A stretch of DNA of 6,252 bases. Source: Hyphomicrobiales bacterium (GTDB taxonomy: Bacteria; Pseudomonadota; Alphaproteobacteria; Rhizobiales; Xanthobacteraceae). Shown here in pieces: positions 1 through 6,239 of this stretch. The DNA is taken from positions 1 through 6,252 of the forward strand of contig JACQTM010000184.1 in the NCBI GenBank assembly GCA_016210825.1, in the 5' to 3' direction. A program made the position numbers and the translations under genes. The number at the start of each line of letters is the position of its first letter. The first letter of the stretch is position 1. The notes beneath the pieces are model-generated. The model saw only the letters and a list, made by a program, of their open reading frames with translations. It searched no databases and was not told where the DNA came from.

Positions 1-1
1 G

Positions 2-514
2 GCCAATGCACCGCGCGCCGGCTTCTTTCCGGGCTCGACCATCGGCAATTTTGAGCCATATGAGGCCGCCGCGTTCATGCGCCATGCCGGCGATATTCTC
101 GGGCGTGGCGCGATCTGTATCGTTGGCGTTGATACCGTCAAGGATACGGACATCCTCAACGCCGCCTATAACGATGCCGAGGGTGTGACCGCGCGCTTCA
201 ATCTCAACATACTGACGCGCATCAATCGCGAGCTTAAGGGCAATTTTGACCTCACGCGTTTCGAGCATCACGCTTTTTTTAATCGCGAGCGCAGCCGCAT
301 CGAGATGCATCTTGCCAGTCTCAAGCGCCAGAAAGTTAAAATCGGCGGCGCGACGATTGAGTTCCGCGCCGGCGAAACCATCCACACCGAGAACAGCTAT
401 AAATATTCCGTCGAATCCTTCAGCGCGCTGGCGCGCGGCTCCGGCTGGACGGCGCTTGCGGTGTGGACCGATAGTGCGAAGCTGTTTTCCGTTCACGCGC
501 TGGCGCTAAAATAG
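2..514 (+). CDS. egtD: L-histidine N-alpha-methyltransferase EgtD, 3' part (5' end outside window)
   Basis: EgtD uses S-adenosylmethionine to trimethylate the alpha-amino group of histidine, giving hercynine, the first step of ergothioneine synthesis in the cytoplasm. The reading frame is open from base 2, and 170 residues are visible before the TAG at 512-514. The family is about 320 residues, so roughly the N-terminal 150 are missing. Seen directly: the family hallmark FFPGSTIGNF near the left edge (bases 23-52), the YNDAEGVTARFN segment with its conserved Tyr (codon 167-169), the following INREL segment, and IHTENSYKYS near the C-terminus. The Glu (389-391) and Ser (395-397) of that last motif align with the pair that contacts the histidine imidazole in the mycobacterial enzyme (from memory of that structure). 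The Met at 77 is internal, not the start. The partner egtB is commonly adjacent and, if present here, would lie upstream of the window. Unrelated in function to the genes that follow. Confidence 0.93.
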   Translation, partial: ANAPRAGFFPGSTIGNFEPYEAAAFMRHAGDILGRGAICIVGVDTVKDTDILNAAYNDAEGVTARFNLNILTRINRELKGNFDLTRFEHHAFFNRERSRIEMHLASLKRQKVKIGGATIEFRAGETIHTENSYKYSVESFSALARGSGWTALAVWTDSAKLFSVHALALK

Positions 515-517
515 GCG

Positions 518-530
518 CGGTGCTGCACCG
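518..530 (+). terminator. Small GC-rich inverted repeat after egtD, possible weak terminator
   Basis: CGGTGC, a single T, then GCACCG form a perfect inverted repeat beginning four bases after the egtD stop. Folded, this gives a 5-bp stem with a 3-base CTG loop. No run of T follows (the next bases are TTAGACTCC), so it is not a classical intrinsic terminator. Its position between two functionally unrelated genes makes a 3'-end or transcript-stabilising role plausible but unproven. Confidence 0.3.
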
Positions 531-600
531 TTAGACTCCTCCAGACGTCCCGTGTTAGGTGCAAAGACGCCGGTCAGAAGCGGCACAAATAGCCGCGCAC

Positions 601-608
601 GGGAGGGG
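601..608 (+). promoter_or_regulatory. Ribosome binding site for the deacetylase-like gene
   Basis: GGGAGGGG lies two bases before the ATG at 611. The purine-rich core (GGAGG at 602-606) sits four bases from the start codon. It supports ATG 611 over internal Met codons as the initiation site. Confidence 0.6.
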
Positions 609-610
609 TC

Positions 611-1492
611 ATGGCCGTCGGGGAGAAGGACGCGGTTGCGCACGGCGCCTGCGCGGTACGGCTCGGCGCCGATTTTCGCTGGCCCGGCGGGCAGAAGGTT
701 GCCGTCGTCTTCAATGTCGCCTTCGAGGCATGGTCGGACGGCAAAGCCCCTGGCATCGGTCCAATGGGCAATCCGCTTCCTCAAGGCATTTTCGACACCA
801 ACGCGCTGATGTGGGGCCATTATGGCGTGGTGCGCGGCATCGAGCGCCTGTTGCGTGTTCTCGATCGCGCGAAGACACGCGCGAGCGTGATGGTCAGCGG
901 CGTTTTGGCCGAGCGCGCTCCTGATCGCGTCAGGGCGATCGCCGATGCCGGTCATGAAATCGTTGCGCATGGGTACGCGCAGGAGATCGTGCCGGCGAAG
1001 CTCACGCACGAAGAGGACCGCGCAAATATCGCGACCACGACAAAATTACTCAGTACTGCGGTCGGCGCGAAGCCGAAGGGCTGGATCAGTCCGCGCGGGA
1101 CGCCGGGCGCAGGCACCGCCAGGCTGCTGGTCGAGGCGGGCTATCACTGGCAGGGCGATGTATTCGACGACGATCGGCCGTATGTACAAATTTTCGACAC
1201 TGGGCGGATCGTCGCGATCCCGTTGGTCATGGAAGTCAACGACCTGCCGCACGCCATGCGCTTCGGCCGTTCGCCGCGGCAATTCGTCGAGCTGTTCGAC
1301 GATTTTCTCAAACACGCTTTGACCGAGAGCGATGCGGTGATGATCGATGTCACCGCGCATGCGCATTGTTATGGCCGCCCGTCCGGCGCCTGGGCCTATG
1401 AGACAATCGCGCGCGGCGCAAGCGGCCGCGACGATATCTGGGTTGCGACCCGCGCGCAGGTTGCCACCCATGTCGCCGCAGCGATTCCCTGA
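611..1492 (+). CDS. Polysaccharide deacetylase (NodB-fold) family protein, PuuE/HpPgdA-like clade
   Basis: A 293-residue protein of the carbohydrate esterase 4/NodB fold, a family that hydrolyses N-acyl or amide bonds. The closest recognisable group is the PuuE (cofactor-independent allantoinase) and Helicobacter PgdA-like branch rather than true chitin or peptidoglycan deacetylases. No signal peptide is visible, so it is probably cytoplasmic and acts on a small molecule. Seen: the first strand VAVVFNVAFEAW (residues 30-41), where canonical enzymes carry TFDDG; FDTNALMWGHYG (61-72); GHEIVAHGYAQE (114-125) with His120; GWISPRGTPG (157-166); GYHWQGDVFDDDRPY (177-191), matching the family's Asp-rich Pro-Tyr segment; and TAHAHCYGRPSGAW (248-261) with His250 and His252. 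The canonical metal Asp of motif 1 and the second His four residues after His120 are absent. The strong Shine-Dalgarno supports ATG 611. The permease gene follows 7 bases after the stop, suggesting co-transcription. Confident on family, unsure on substrate. Confidence 0.85.
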   Translation: MAVGEKDAVAHGACAVRLGADFRWPGGQKVAVVFNVAFEAWSDGKAPGIGPMGNPLPQGIFDTNALMWGHYGVVRGIERLLRVLDRAKTRASVMVSGVLAERAPDRVRAIADAGHEIVAHGYAQEIVPAKLTHEEDRANIATTTKLLSTAVGAKPKGWISPRGTPGAGTARLLVEAGYHWQGDVFDDDRPYVQIFDTGRIVAIPLVMEVNDLPHAMRFGRSPRQFVELFDDFLKHALTESDAVMIDVTAHAHCYGRPSGAWAYETIARGASGRDDIWVATRAQVATHVAAAIP

Positions 1493-1499
1493 GCGCGTG

Positions 1500-2345
1500 A
1501 TGGATACCGTCACGCCGAAGCGGCCGCAGCCGGCGTCGCCGGCGCAACGGATTTCCACATGGCACCGGCTGTGGCACGCGGTCAAACGTCCGCGCGTACG
1601 CCGTTCGCTGATCTCATTGATCGTCGTCATTGCCGGATGGGAAATTGTCGGCCGCTACGTCTTGACCAATCCGCTGTTTTTCGTGCCGCTTTCCGACGTG
1701 ATCCTCGCATTGATCCGCCTCTGGGGAACCGGTGAATTGCAGACCCACATTGCCGCGAGCTTTCGTGCCATCGGCTATGGCATGGCGCTTTCGATCGTGT
1801 TCGGCATCGCTTTCGGTATCGTAATGGGCGCAAGCCGTACCGTCGCCGATTACACGGAAGTCTATGTCAACGCGCTCTATGCCATGCCGCTGGTCGCCAT
1901 TGCGCCGTTGCTCATCCTTTGGCTCGGCATCGGCGTTGCCTCCAAGGTCGGCGTCGTGTTCCTCATCTCCGTTTTTCCCATTCTGATCAGCACGACTTCC
2001 GGCGTCCGCAACGTGGATAAGCATTATCTCGACGTGGCGCGCGCGTTCGGTGCGACCCCCGTACAGATCGTCGGCAAGGTGCTCGTGCCCGCAGCTTTGC
2101 CTTTCGTCATTACCGGCATTCGCTTGGCAATCGGGCGCGCGATCGTTGGCGTCGTGGTCGGCGAACTGTTCGGCGCGACCGCGGGCTTGGGCTTCCTGAT
2201 CTATACATCGGGCCAAACCTTCGACGTTCCGGCGCTGTTTGCGGGAATTCTCTGCCTTGCCATCGCCGGCGTCGTTCTCACCTGGGCGTTGCAGCGCGTC
2301 GAAATGCGTCTCGTGCGCTGGAGGCCGGCGCCGCTGGAGGATTGA
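1500..2345 (+). CDS. ABC transporter permease, NitT/TauT (SsuC/TauC) type
   Basis: A 281-residue inner-membrane permease of the nitrate/taurine/alkanesulfonate importer family (BPD_transp_1 fold). After a basic cytoplasmic N-terminus (KRPRVRR near 29-35), hydrophobic segments fall at about 37-52, 91-110, 128-147, 148-165, 201-222 and 243-263, the six helices usual for this family. The cytoplasmic EAA-type coupling loop is clear at about 179-201 (VARAFGATPVQIVGKVLVPA then ALP), which docks on the ATPase. The frame is open further upstream to 1347, but that extension lies inside the deacetylase gene and reads as Pro/Arg-rich shadow. ATG 1500, directly preceded by an in-frame GTG at 1497, gives the normal family length. 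The ribosome site is weak, so translational coupling to the preceding gene (stop at 1492) is likely. It is followed one base later by its ATPase. Substrate unknown; no cognate SsuA/TauA-like receptor is in the window. Confidence 0.9.
   Translation: MDTVTPKRPQPASPAQRISTWHRLWHAVKRPRVRRSLISLIVVIAGWEIVGRYVLTNPLFFVPLSDVILALIRLWGTGELQTHIAASFRAIGYGMALSIVFGIAFGIVMGASRTVADYTEVYVNALYAMPLVAIAPLLILWLGIGVASKVGVVFLISVFPILISTTSGVRNVDKHYLDVARAFGATPVQIVGKVLVPAALPFVITGIRLAIGRAIVGVVVGELFGATAGLGFLIYTSGQTFDVPALFAGILCLAIAGVVLTWALQRVEMRLVRWRPAPLED
2336..2340 (+). promoter_or_regulatory. Ribosome binding site for the ABC ATPase gene
   Basis: GGAGG lies inside the last codons of the permease gene, six bases before ATG 2347. 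It settles the ATPase start at 2347 rather than the in-frame ATG at 2239, which would lie deep in the permease gene. Confidence 0.7.
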
Positions 2346-2346
2346 A

Positions 2347-3162
2347 ATGATCGAGGCTTCAACGGCACCAGGCGAGGTGAAACTGGCCGTTCAAGAGATC
2401 GGTAAGACCTTCCATCGTCGCGGTGGCGGCTCGCTGACCGTGCTCGAAGACATCAGCTTCGAGGTGCGCGCCGGCGAATTCTTCGTCATCGTCGGGCCTT
2501 CGGGTTGCGGCAAGACGACCTTCCTGCGCATCGTCCAGGGGCTCGATGCGCCGAGCGCCGGCCGCATCGTTTTATCCGGCCAGCCGCTGCATGGGCCGGG
2601 CGCCGATCGCGGCTTCGTGTTTCAAAACGATTCGCTTTATCCATGGCGCAACGTGCTGCGCAATGTCACGTTCGGTGCGGAGTTGCAGCGCAAAAAACGC
2701 GCGGCTAACGAAAAATTCGCGCGCGATATCATTTCGCTCGTCGGCCTCAACGGTTTCGAAGGCCATTATCCGCATGAATTATCCGGCGGTATGCGTCAAC
2801 GCGTCAACCTCGCGCGCGCTTTCGCGGTCGATCCCGATATCCTGTTGATGGATGAGCCCTTCGCCTCGCTCGACGCGCTGACACGCGAGGCGATGCAGCA
2901 GGAGCTGGTGCGCATTGTCGCGGAGACGGCGAAGACCGTATTATTCATCACCCACCAGATCGACGAAGCTGTAATGCTTGCCGATCGAATTGCGGTTTTC
3001 GGCACGCGGCCCGGCCGGCTGATGCGTATCATCGACGTCGATCTGCCCCGGCCGAGACTGTTGAATGTCAAACGGACACCCCGGTTCCAGGAACTCGTCG
3101 ATCAGGTCTGGACATTGATCGCGCAGTCGCACGGCCTGGAGGCGGAGGGTCGCGATCCATAA
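2347..3162 (+). CDS. ABC transporter ATP-binding protein, NitT/TauT (SsuB/TauB) type
   Basis: A 271-residue cytoplasmic ATPase that powers the adjacent permease. All nucleotide-binding motifs are intact and in order: Walker A GPSGCGKT (50-57), Q-loop FQNDSLYPW with Gln93 (92-100), signature LSGGMRQR (145-152), Walker B ILLMDEP (165-171), D-loop SLDALTR (174-180) and H-switch ITHQIDEA with His203 (201-208). The DSLYPWRNV segment after the Q-loop and the THQIDEAVMLADR segment are typical of nitrate/sulfonate/taurine-type ATPases. The C-terminal tail (about 225-271), with an RPRLLNVKRTPRF-like stretch, also matches that subfamily. Its ATG follows the permease stop by one base, so the two are almost certainly translated together. 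The protein looks fully functional; the transported substrate cannot be read from it. Confidence 0.93.
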   Translation: MIEASTAPGEVKLAVQEIGKTFHRRGGGSLTVLEDISFEVRAGEFFVIVGPSGCGKTTFLRIVQGLDAPSAGRIVLSGQPLHGPGADRGFVFQNDSLYPWRNVLRNVTFGAELQRKKRAANEKFARDIISLVGLNGFEGHYPHELSGGMRQRVNLARAFAVDPDILLMDEPFASLDALTREAMQQELVRIVAETAKTVLFITHQIDEAVMLADRIAVFGTRPGRLMRIIDVDLPRPRLLNVKRTPRFQELVDQVWTLIAQSHGLEAEGRDP

Positions 3163-3176
3163 CAACGGAAGGCTCC

Positions 3177-4055
3177 ATGAAAATCGTTGGATTTGAAACG
3201 CAGTCGCAATTGCGCCTTGGCGTGGCCGATGGCGAAACGGTCATCGATCTGCAGGCGGTCGATACGAAAGTGCCGAACGACCTCGGCACGTTGTTGGCGC
3301 AGACTGGCGGCGATCTGAAATCCGTGAGCGATCTCGTCCGCAAGGCGCCGGCCTCCGCGCGCCGGCCGCTGCAAGGCCTCACATTTGCGCTGCCGGTAGC
3401 GCGGCCGGACAAGATCGTCTGTCTCGGCTTGAACTATCTCGATCACGTCAAGGAGGGTCCGCAGCGCGACAACGTCCCAAAATTCCCAAGCATCTTCCTT
3501 CGCTGCCGGACCTCGCTCGTTCCGCACTTAAGTCCGATTGTACGCCCGCGTGAATCCGAGCAGCTCGATTATGAGGCCGAGATGGCGCTGATCGTCGGCC
3601 GCAGAGCCAAGCATCTCACCCTCGACAATGCGCCATCCTGCATCGCGGGCTTCTCCTGCTTCAACGAGGGCTCGGTGCGCGACTTTCAACGCCACACCAC
3701 GCAATGGGGCATGGGCAAAAATTTCGACCGGACCGGCGGGTTCGGTCCATGGATGGTGACCGCCGACGAATTACCGGTGGCGGGGGCGGGGCTGAAGATC
3801 GAGAGCCGGCTCAACGGCCAGGTCATGCAATCGGATAACACTTCCAACATGATGTTCCCGGTGCGCGAGATGCTGGTTTATCTCACCAAAGGCATGACGC
3901 TCGAGCCCGGCGACATCGTCGTAACCGGCACGCCGTCCGGCGTTGGCCACGCGCGAAAGCCGCCGGTATGGATGAAGGCTGGCGACGTCTGTGAGATCGA
4001 AGTCGAAGGCGTTGGCATATTGCGCAATCCGATCGAAGACGAAAAAGCGTCCTAA
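3177..4055 (+). CDS. Fumarylacetoacetate hydrolase (FAH) family protein
   Basis: A 292-residue enzyme of the FAH superfamily, metal-dependent enzymes that cleave or isomerise beta-diketo acids or 2-oxo acids (acylpyruvases, oxaloacetate decarboxylases, hydroxyheptadienedioate isomerases). Members are often annotated as ureidoglycolate lyase. Seen: an N-terminal domain (about 1-75), then the catalytic domain with CLGLNYLDHVKE (82-93), where His90 and Glu93 match the family's His-Glu dyad. DYEAEMALIVG (131-141) supplies metal ligands Glu133 and Glu135. FNEGSVRDFQRH (162-173) carries Glu164 where most relatives have Asp as third ligand. GKNFDRTGGFGPW (180-192) includes the conserved Lys181, and VVTGTPSGVG (248-257) is the substrate-loop motif. 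GGAAGG at 3167-3172, four bases upstream, supports ATG 3177. It lies 14 bases after the ATPase and 10 bases before the dehydrogenase, so it is in the same probable operon. Family call is firm; reaction unknown. Confidence 0.9.
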   Translation: MKIVGFETQSQLRLGVADGETVIDLQAVDTKVPNDLGTLLAQTGGDLKSVSDLVRKAPASARRPLQGLTFALPVARPDKIVCLGLNYLDHVKEGPQRDNVPKFPSIFLRCRTSLVPHLSPIVRPRESEQLDYEAEMALIVGRRAKHLTLDNAPSCIAGFSCFNEGSVRDFQRHTTQWGMGKNFDRTGGFGPWMVTADELPVAGAGLKIESRLNGQVMQSDNTSNMMFPVREMLVYLTKGMTLEPGDIVVTGTPSGVGHARKPPVWMKAGDVCEIEVEGVGILRNPIEDEKAS

Positions 4056-4065
4056 CGGCTCCGGC

Positions 4066-5154
4066 ATGGTCCGCATCAAAGCCAAAAATCTCGAAGATTT
4101 CGTGCGCGACATTTTCGCCGCTACCGGATGCTCGCACGCGGAAAGCGCGCGCATCGGCAAGTATCTCGTTGGCGCCAATCTCGCCGGTCACGATAGCCAT
4201 GGCGTCGCGCGCGTGCCGCGCTACGTGCAATGGAAGCGCGACGGCATGCTGCATCCCGACCAGACAGTGGAGCGCGTCATCGACACGCCAGTCCTCGCGA
4301 TCCTCGATGGTAAATTCGGTTTTGGCCAAACCGTGGCGCCGCAGGCAGTCGCCATCGGCATCGAGAAATGCATGGCGCATGGTCTTTCAGCAATTGGCTT
4401 GCGCAATTCCGGCCATGTCGGCCGCGTTGGCGAATGGGCGGAGATGGCGGCGGCGGCGGGGCTTGTCTCGGTGCATTGGGTCAACGTGGTGGGGAGCGTT
4501 CTCGTCGCGCCGTTCGGCGGTGTCGATCGCCGTTTTTCCACGGCGCCCTTCTGCGTCGGCATTCCGCGCGGGGACGCTGAACCGATCGTACTCGATTTTG
4601 CAACCTCGCTCGTCGCCGAAGGCAAGGTGTTGATTGCCAGCCAGGGCGGCAAACCGATCTCCGACAACGCGCTGGTCGCTCCCGACGGCACGATGAGCGG
4701 CGATCCGCACGTGCTCTATGGCGATTACGACAAGAATCCGCAGCGCGATTACAAGAAGGGGAGGGGCGCGATTCGCGCCTTCGGCGAGCACAAAGGCTCG
4801 GGGCTCGCGCTAATGTGCGAGATGCTCGGCGGCGCGCTCACCGGCAATGGCGCCTCCACGTTCGAGCGGCGCTGGTCGCAGGGCATGTTCTCATTCTACA
4901 TCAACCCAAAAACGATCGATCCGGCGGAGTTTTTCCCCACCGAGGTTGCGCGCTGCGTGTCCTTCGTCAAAAGCGCGAAGCCGGTCGAATTGGGCGGCGA
5001 GGTGCTGGTGCCGGGCGAGCCGGAAATCCGCAATCGCGTTGAACGTCGCGCGAAAGGCGTGCCGCTGCCTGACGATACGCTCGCGGCATTAATCGCCGCC
5101 GCGCGCCAGGTCGGTCTCGACGGTAAGCGCATTCAAGCGCTTGAAATCATTTGA
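4066..5154 (+). CDS. Ldh2/MDH2 family NAD(P)-dependent 2-hydroxyacid oxidoreductase
   Basis: A 362-residue protein of the malate/L-lactate dehydrogenase 2 family (YlbC, AllD, ComC, YiaK relatives), which oxidises or reduces 2-hydroxy/2-oxo acids with NAD(P) and does not have a Rossmann fold. Length is normal for the family (about 330-360). Seen: GHDSHGVARVPRYV (41-54) with His45; LDGKFGFGQTVAPQA (80-94); GLRNSGHVGRVGEWAEMA (111-128) with His117, the usual catalytic His motif; APFGGVDRRFSTAP (148-161); DFATSLVAEGKV (177-188), the cofactor-loop motif; and EHKGSGLALMCEMLGGALTG (241-260). An in-frame upstream ATG at 3991 lies inside the FAH gene; ATG 4066, 10 bases after the FAH stop, gives the correct N-terminus MVRIKAKNLEDF. 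The ribosome site there is poor, so coupled translation is likely. Candidate substrates include malate, sulfolactate, ureidoglycolate and sugar-acid 2-oxo compounds; sequence alone does not decide. Confidence 0.9.
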   Translation: MVRIKAKNLEDFVRDIFAATGCSHAESARIGKYLVGANLAGHDSHGVARVPRYVQWKRDGMLHPDQTVERVIDTPVLAILDGKFGFGQTVAPQAVAIGIEKCMAHGLSAIGLRNSGHVGRVGEWAEMAAAAGLVSVHWVNVVGSVLVAPFGGVDRRFSTAPFCVGIPRGDAEPIVLDFATSLVAEGKVLIASQGGKPISDNALVAPDGTMSGDPHVLYGDYDKNPQRDYKKGRGAIRAFGEHKGSGLALMCEMLGGALTGNGASTFERRWSQGMFSFYINPKTIDPAEFFPTEVARCVSFVKSAKPVELGGEVLVPGEPEIRNRVERRAKGVPLPDDTLAALIAAARQVGLDGKRIQALEII

Positions 5155-5261
5155 TTGGGTCGAAGAAGCTTGACAGGGCACAGGCACGCCGGGTTCGCTA
5201 GCGGGGAATAATAAGAGCCGCCTGCCGTCGGCGGGTACGATTGACAAAAGGGGAGGATGCC
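5155..5261 (+). other. Intergenic gap before the receptor gene, possible regulatory region
   Basis: This 107-base gap is the longest in the window. It contains a TTGACA box at 5170-5175 with no convincing -10 box at normal spacing, an 8-base palindrome CGCTAGCG at 5196-5203, and a locally AT-rich AATAATAA at 5207-5214. It also contains a CCGCC/GGCGG stem (5218-5222 with 5230-5234, 7-base loop) without a T tract. Any of these could help set separate expression of the receptor gene, but none is a strong promoter or terminator match. Confidence 0.25.
5250..5256 (+). promoter_or_regulatory. Ribosome binding site for the receptor gene
   Basis: GGGGAGG lies five bases before ATG 5262. It decides the start: an in-frame TTG at 5241 would place this element inside the coding region and add seven charged residues (MTKGEDA) before the signal peptide. 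Confidence 0.75.
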
Positions 5262-6239
5262 ATGCGAACGACCAGCATTTATCGCGCGCTTTGCCTCGCG
5301 GCTTTCGTCGCCGGTTTGGTATCCGCGCCAGCCGCGGCGCAGGATTGGCCGACGAAACCAATCCGCATCCTAGTCGGCTTTGGCGCGGGCGGCGGCACCG
5401 ATATCGTCACCCGCATCATTGCCGACCCTCTCGGCGAATTGCTCGGCCAGGCCGTCATAACCGAAAACAAGCCGGGTGCCGGTGGCTCGATCGCCTCCGA
5501 GGCAACCGCGAAGTCGGCGCCCGACGGCTACACAGCCTCGATGCTGAGCGCCGGCCACACAGTGTCGGCGGTGATGTTCAAGTCGCTCAACTACGATTCG
5601 GTGAAAGACTTCGCCCCGGTCGGCATGGTCGCCAACTCGGCCTTCGTTATCGTCACGCGCAAAGATTTTCCCGCAAACGACATCAAGGGGCTGATTGCCG
5701 CGGCGAAAGCCTCTCCGGGCAAACTGAATTTTGCCAGTGTGGGCATTGGCTCGACCCAACACTTCACCGGCGAATTGTTCCGGCAATCAGCGGGCATCGA
5801 AGTGGTTCATATTGGCCATCGTGGCACACCCGCTGTGATCACGGGCTTGCTACGCAAGGATGTCGATTATGCGGTGGAACTCGCTCATGCCGTCGCCGGC
5901 CAAGTGCAGGCCGGCGAATTGAAAATTCTTGCGGTGACAACGCCGAAACGCTGGCCGACGCTTCCCGACGTGCCGACGCTGGCGGAAGCCGGCGTGCCGA
6001 ACTGCGAGGTGCTCGGCTGGTACGGCCTCGTCTTCCCGGCGAATACACCGAAGCCTGTCATCGACAAGGCCTATAACGGTTTGAAGCAGGTACTGGCGCG
6101 CGAGGACATCCAAAAGCGCATTGCCGGCGCCGGCGCGCTCGTCAATCTCACGAGCCCGCAGGATTTCGGCAAACATCTTGCGAGCGAAGTGGCAAAATGG
6201 CGCGACGTGGCGAAAAAATCGGGAATTGAGCCGAAATAG
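5262..6239 (+). CDS. Bug/TctC family tripartite tricarboxylate-type periplasmic solute receptor
   Basis: A 325-residue secreted receptor of the Bug (TctC) family, which binds carboxylates, amino acids or related small molecules in the periplasm. It has a classic signal peptide: basic MRTTSIYR, a hydrophobic core (about 9-21), and an APAAA|Q cleavage site after Ala26, leaving the typical mature start QDWPTKPIRILV. Seen: VGFGAGGGTDIVTRIIADPL (38-57) with Asp47 in the ligand loop; ITENKPGAGGSIASEATAKS (66-85) and APDGYTA (86-92), both strong family signatures; the second ligand region GIGSTQHFTGELF (161-173) and HIGHRGTPAVITGLL (183-197); and the C-terminal WPTLPDVPTLAEAG (231-244). It is full length. 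It follows the dehydrogenase gene by 107 bases on the same strand. TctA/TctB membrane partners are absent from the window, but orphan Bug receptors are common in Proteobacteria. Ligand unknown. Confidence 0.94.
   Translation: MRTTSIYRALCLAAFVAGLVSAPAAAQDWPTKPIRILVGFGAGGGTDIVTRIIADPLGELLGQAVITENKPGAGGSIASEATAKSAPDGYTASMLSAGHTVSAVMFKSLNYDSVKDFAPVGMVANSAFVIVTRKDFPANDIKGLIAAAKASPGKLNFASVGIGSTQHFTGELFRQSAGIEVVHIGHRGTPAVITGLLRKDVDYAVELAHAVAGQVQAGELKILAVTTPKRWPTLPDVPTLAEAGVPNCEVLGWYGLVFPANTPKPVIDKAYNGLKQVLAREDIQKRIAGAGALVNLTSPQDFGKHLASEVAKWRDVAKKSGIEPK

Noticed and set aside
531..560. Possible sigma-70 promoter TTAGAC ... TTAGGT ahead of the operon
   Set aside because: Both hexamers match the consensus poorly; at this quality such pairs arise by chance.
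506..1009. Minus-strand open frame of 167 codons opposite the deacetylase-like gene
   Set aside because: It is a GC-driven shadow: the plus strand carries a recognisable family protein with a good ribosome site, and the minus-strand product matches no family I recognise.
1347..1499. N-terminal extension of the permease to the in-frame ATG at 1347
   Set aside because: It would overlap the deacetylase gene by 146 bases and add 51 Pro/Arg-rich residues not typical of the family; ATG 1500 gives normal length.
1046..2216. Minus-strand open frames (194 and 200 codons) opposite the deacetylase and permease genes
   Set aside because: Composition is that of antisense shadow, rich in Arg, Asp, His and Glu opposite hydrophobic plus-strand codons. 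There is no family motif, and the plus-strand genes are certain.
3991..4065. Upstream start of the Ldh2-type gene at 3991
   Set aside because: It lies within the FAH coding region. Family proteins begin close to the MVRIKAKNLEDF segment, so 4066 is preferred.
5182..5199. Possible sigma-54 promoter (AGGCACG ... TTCGCT)
   Set aside because: It resembles the -24/-12 boxes, but the distance between the GG and GC elements is 12 rather than 10 bases and the -12 box is poor.
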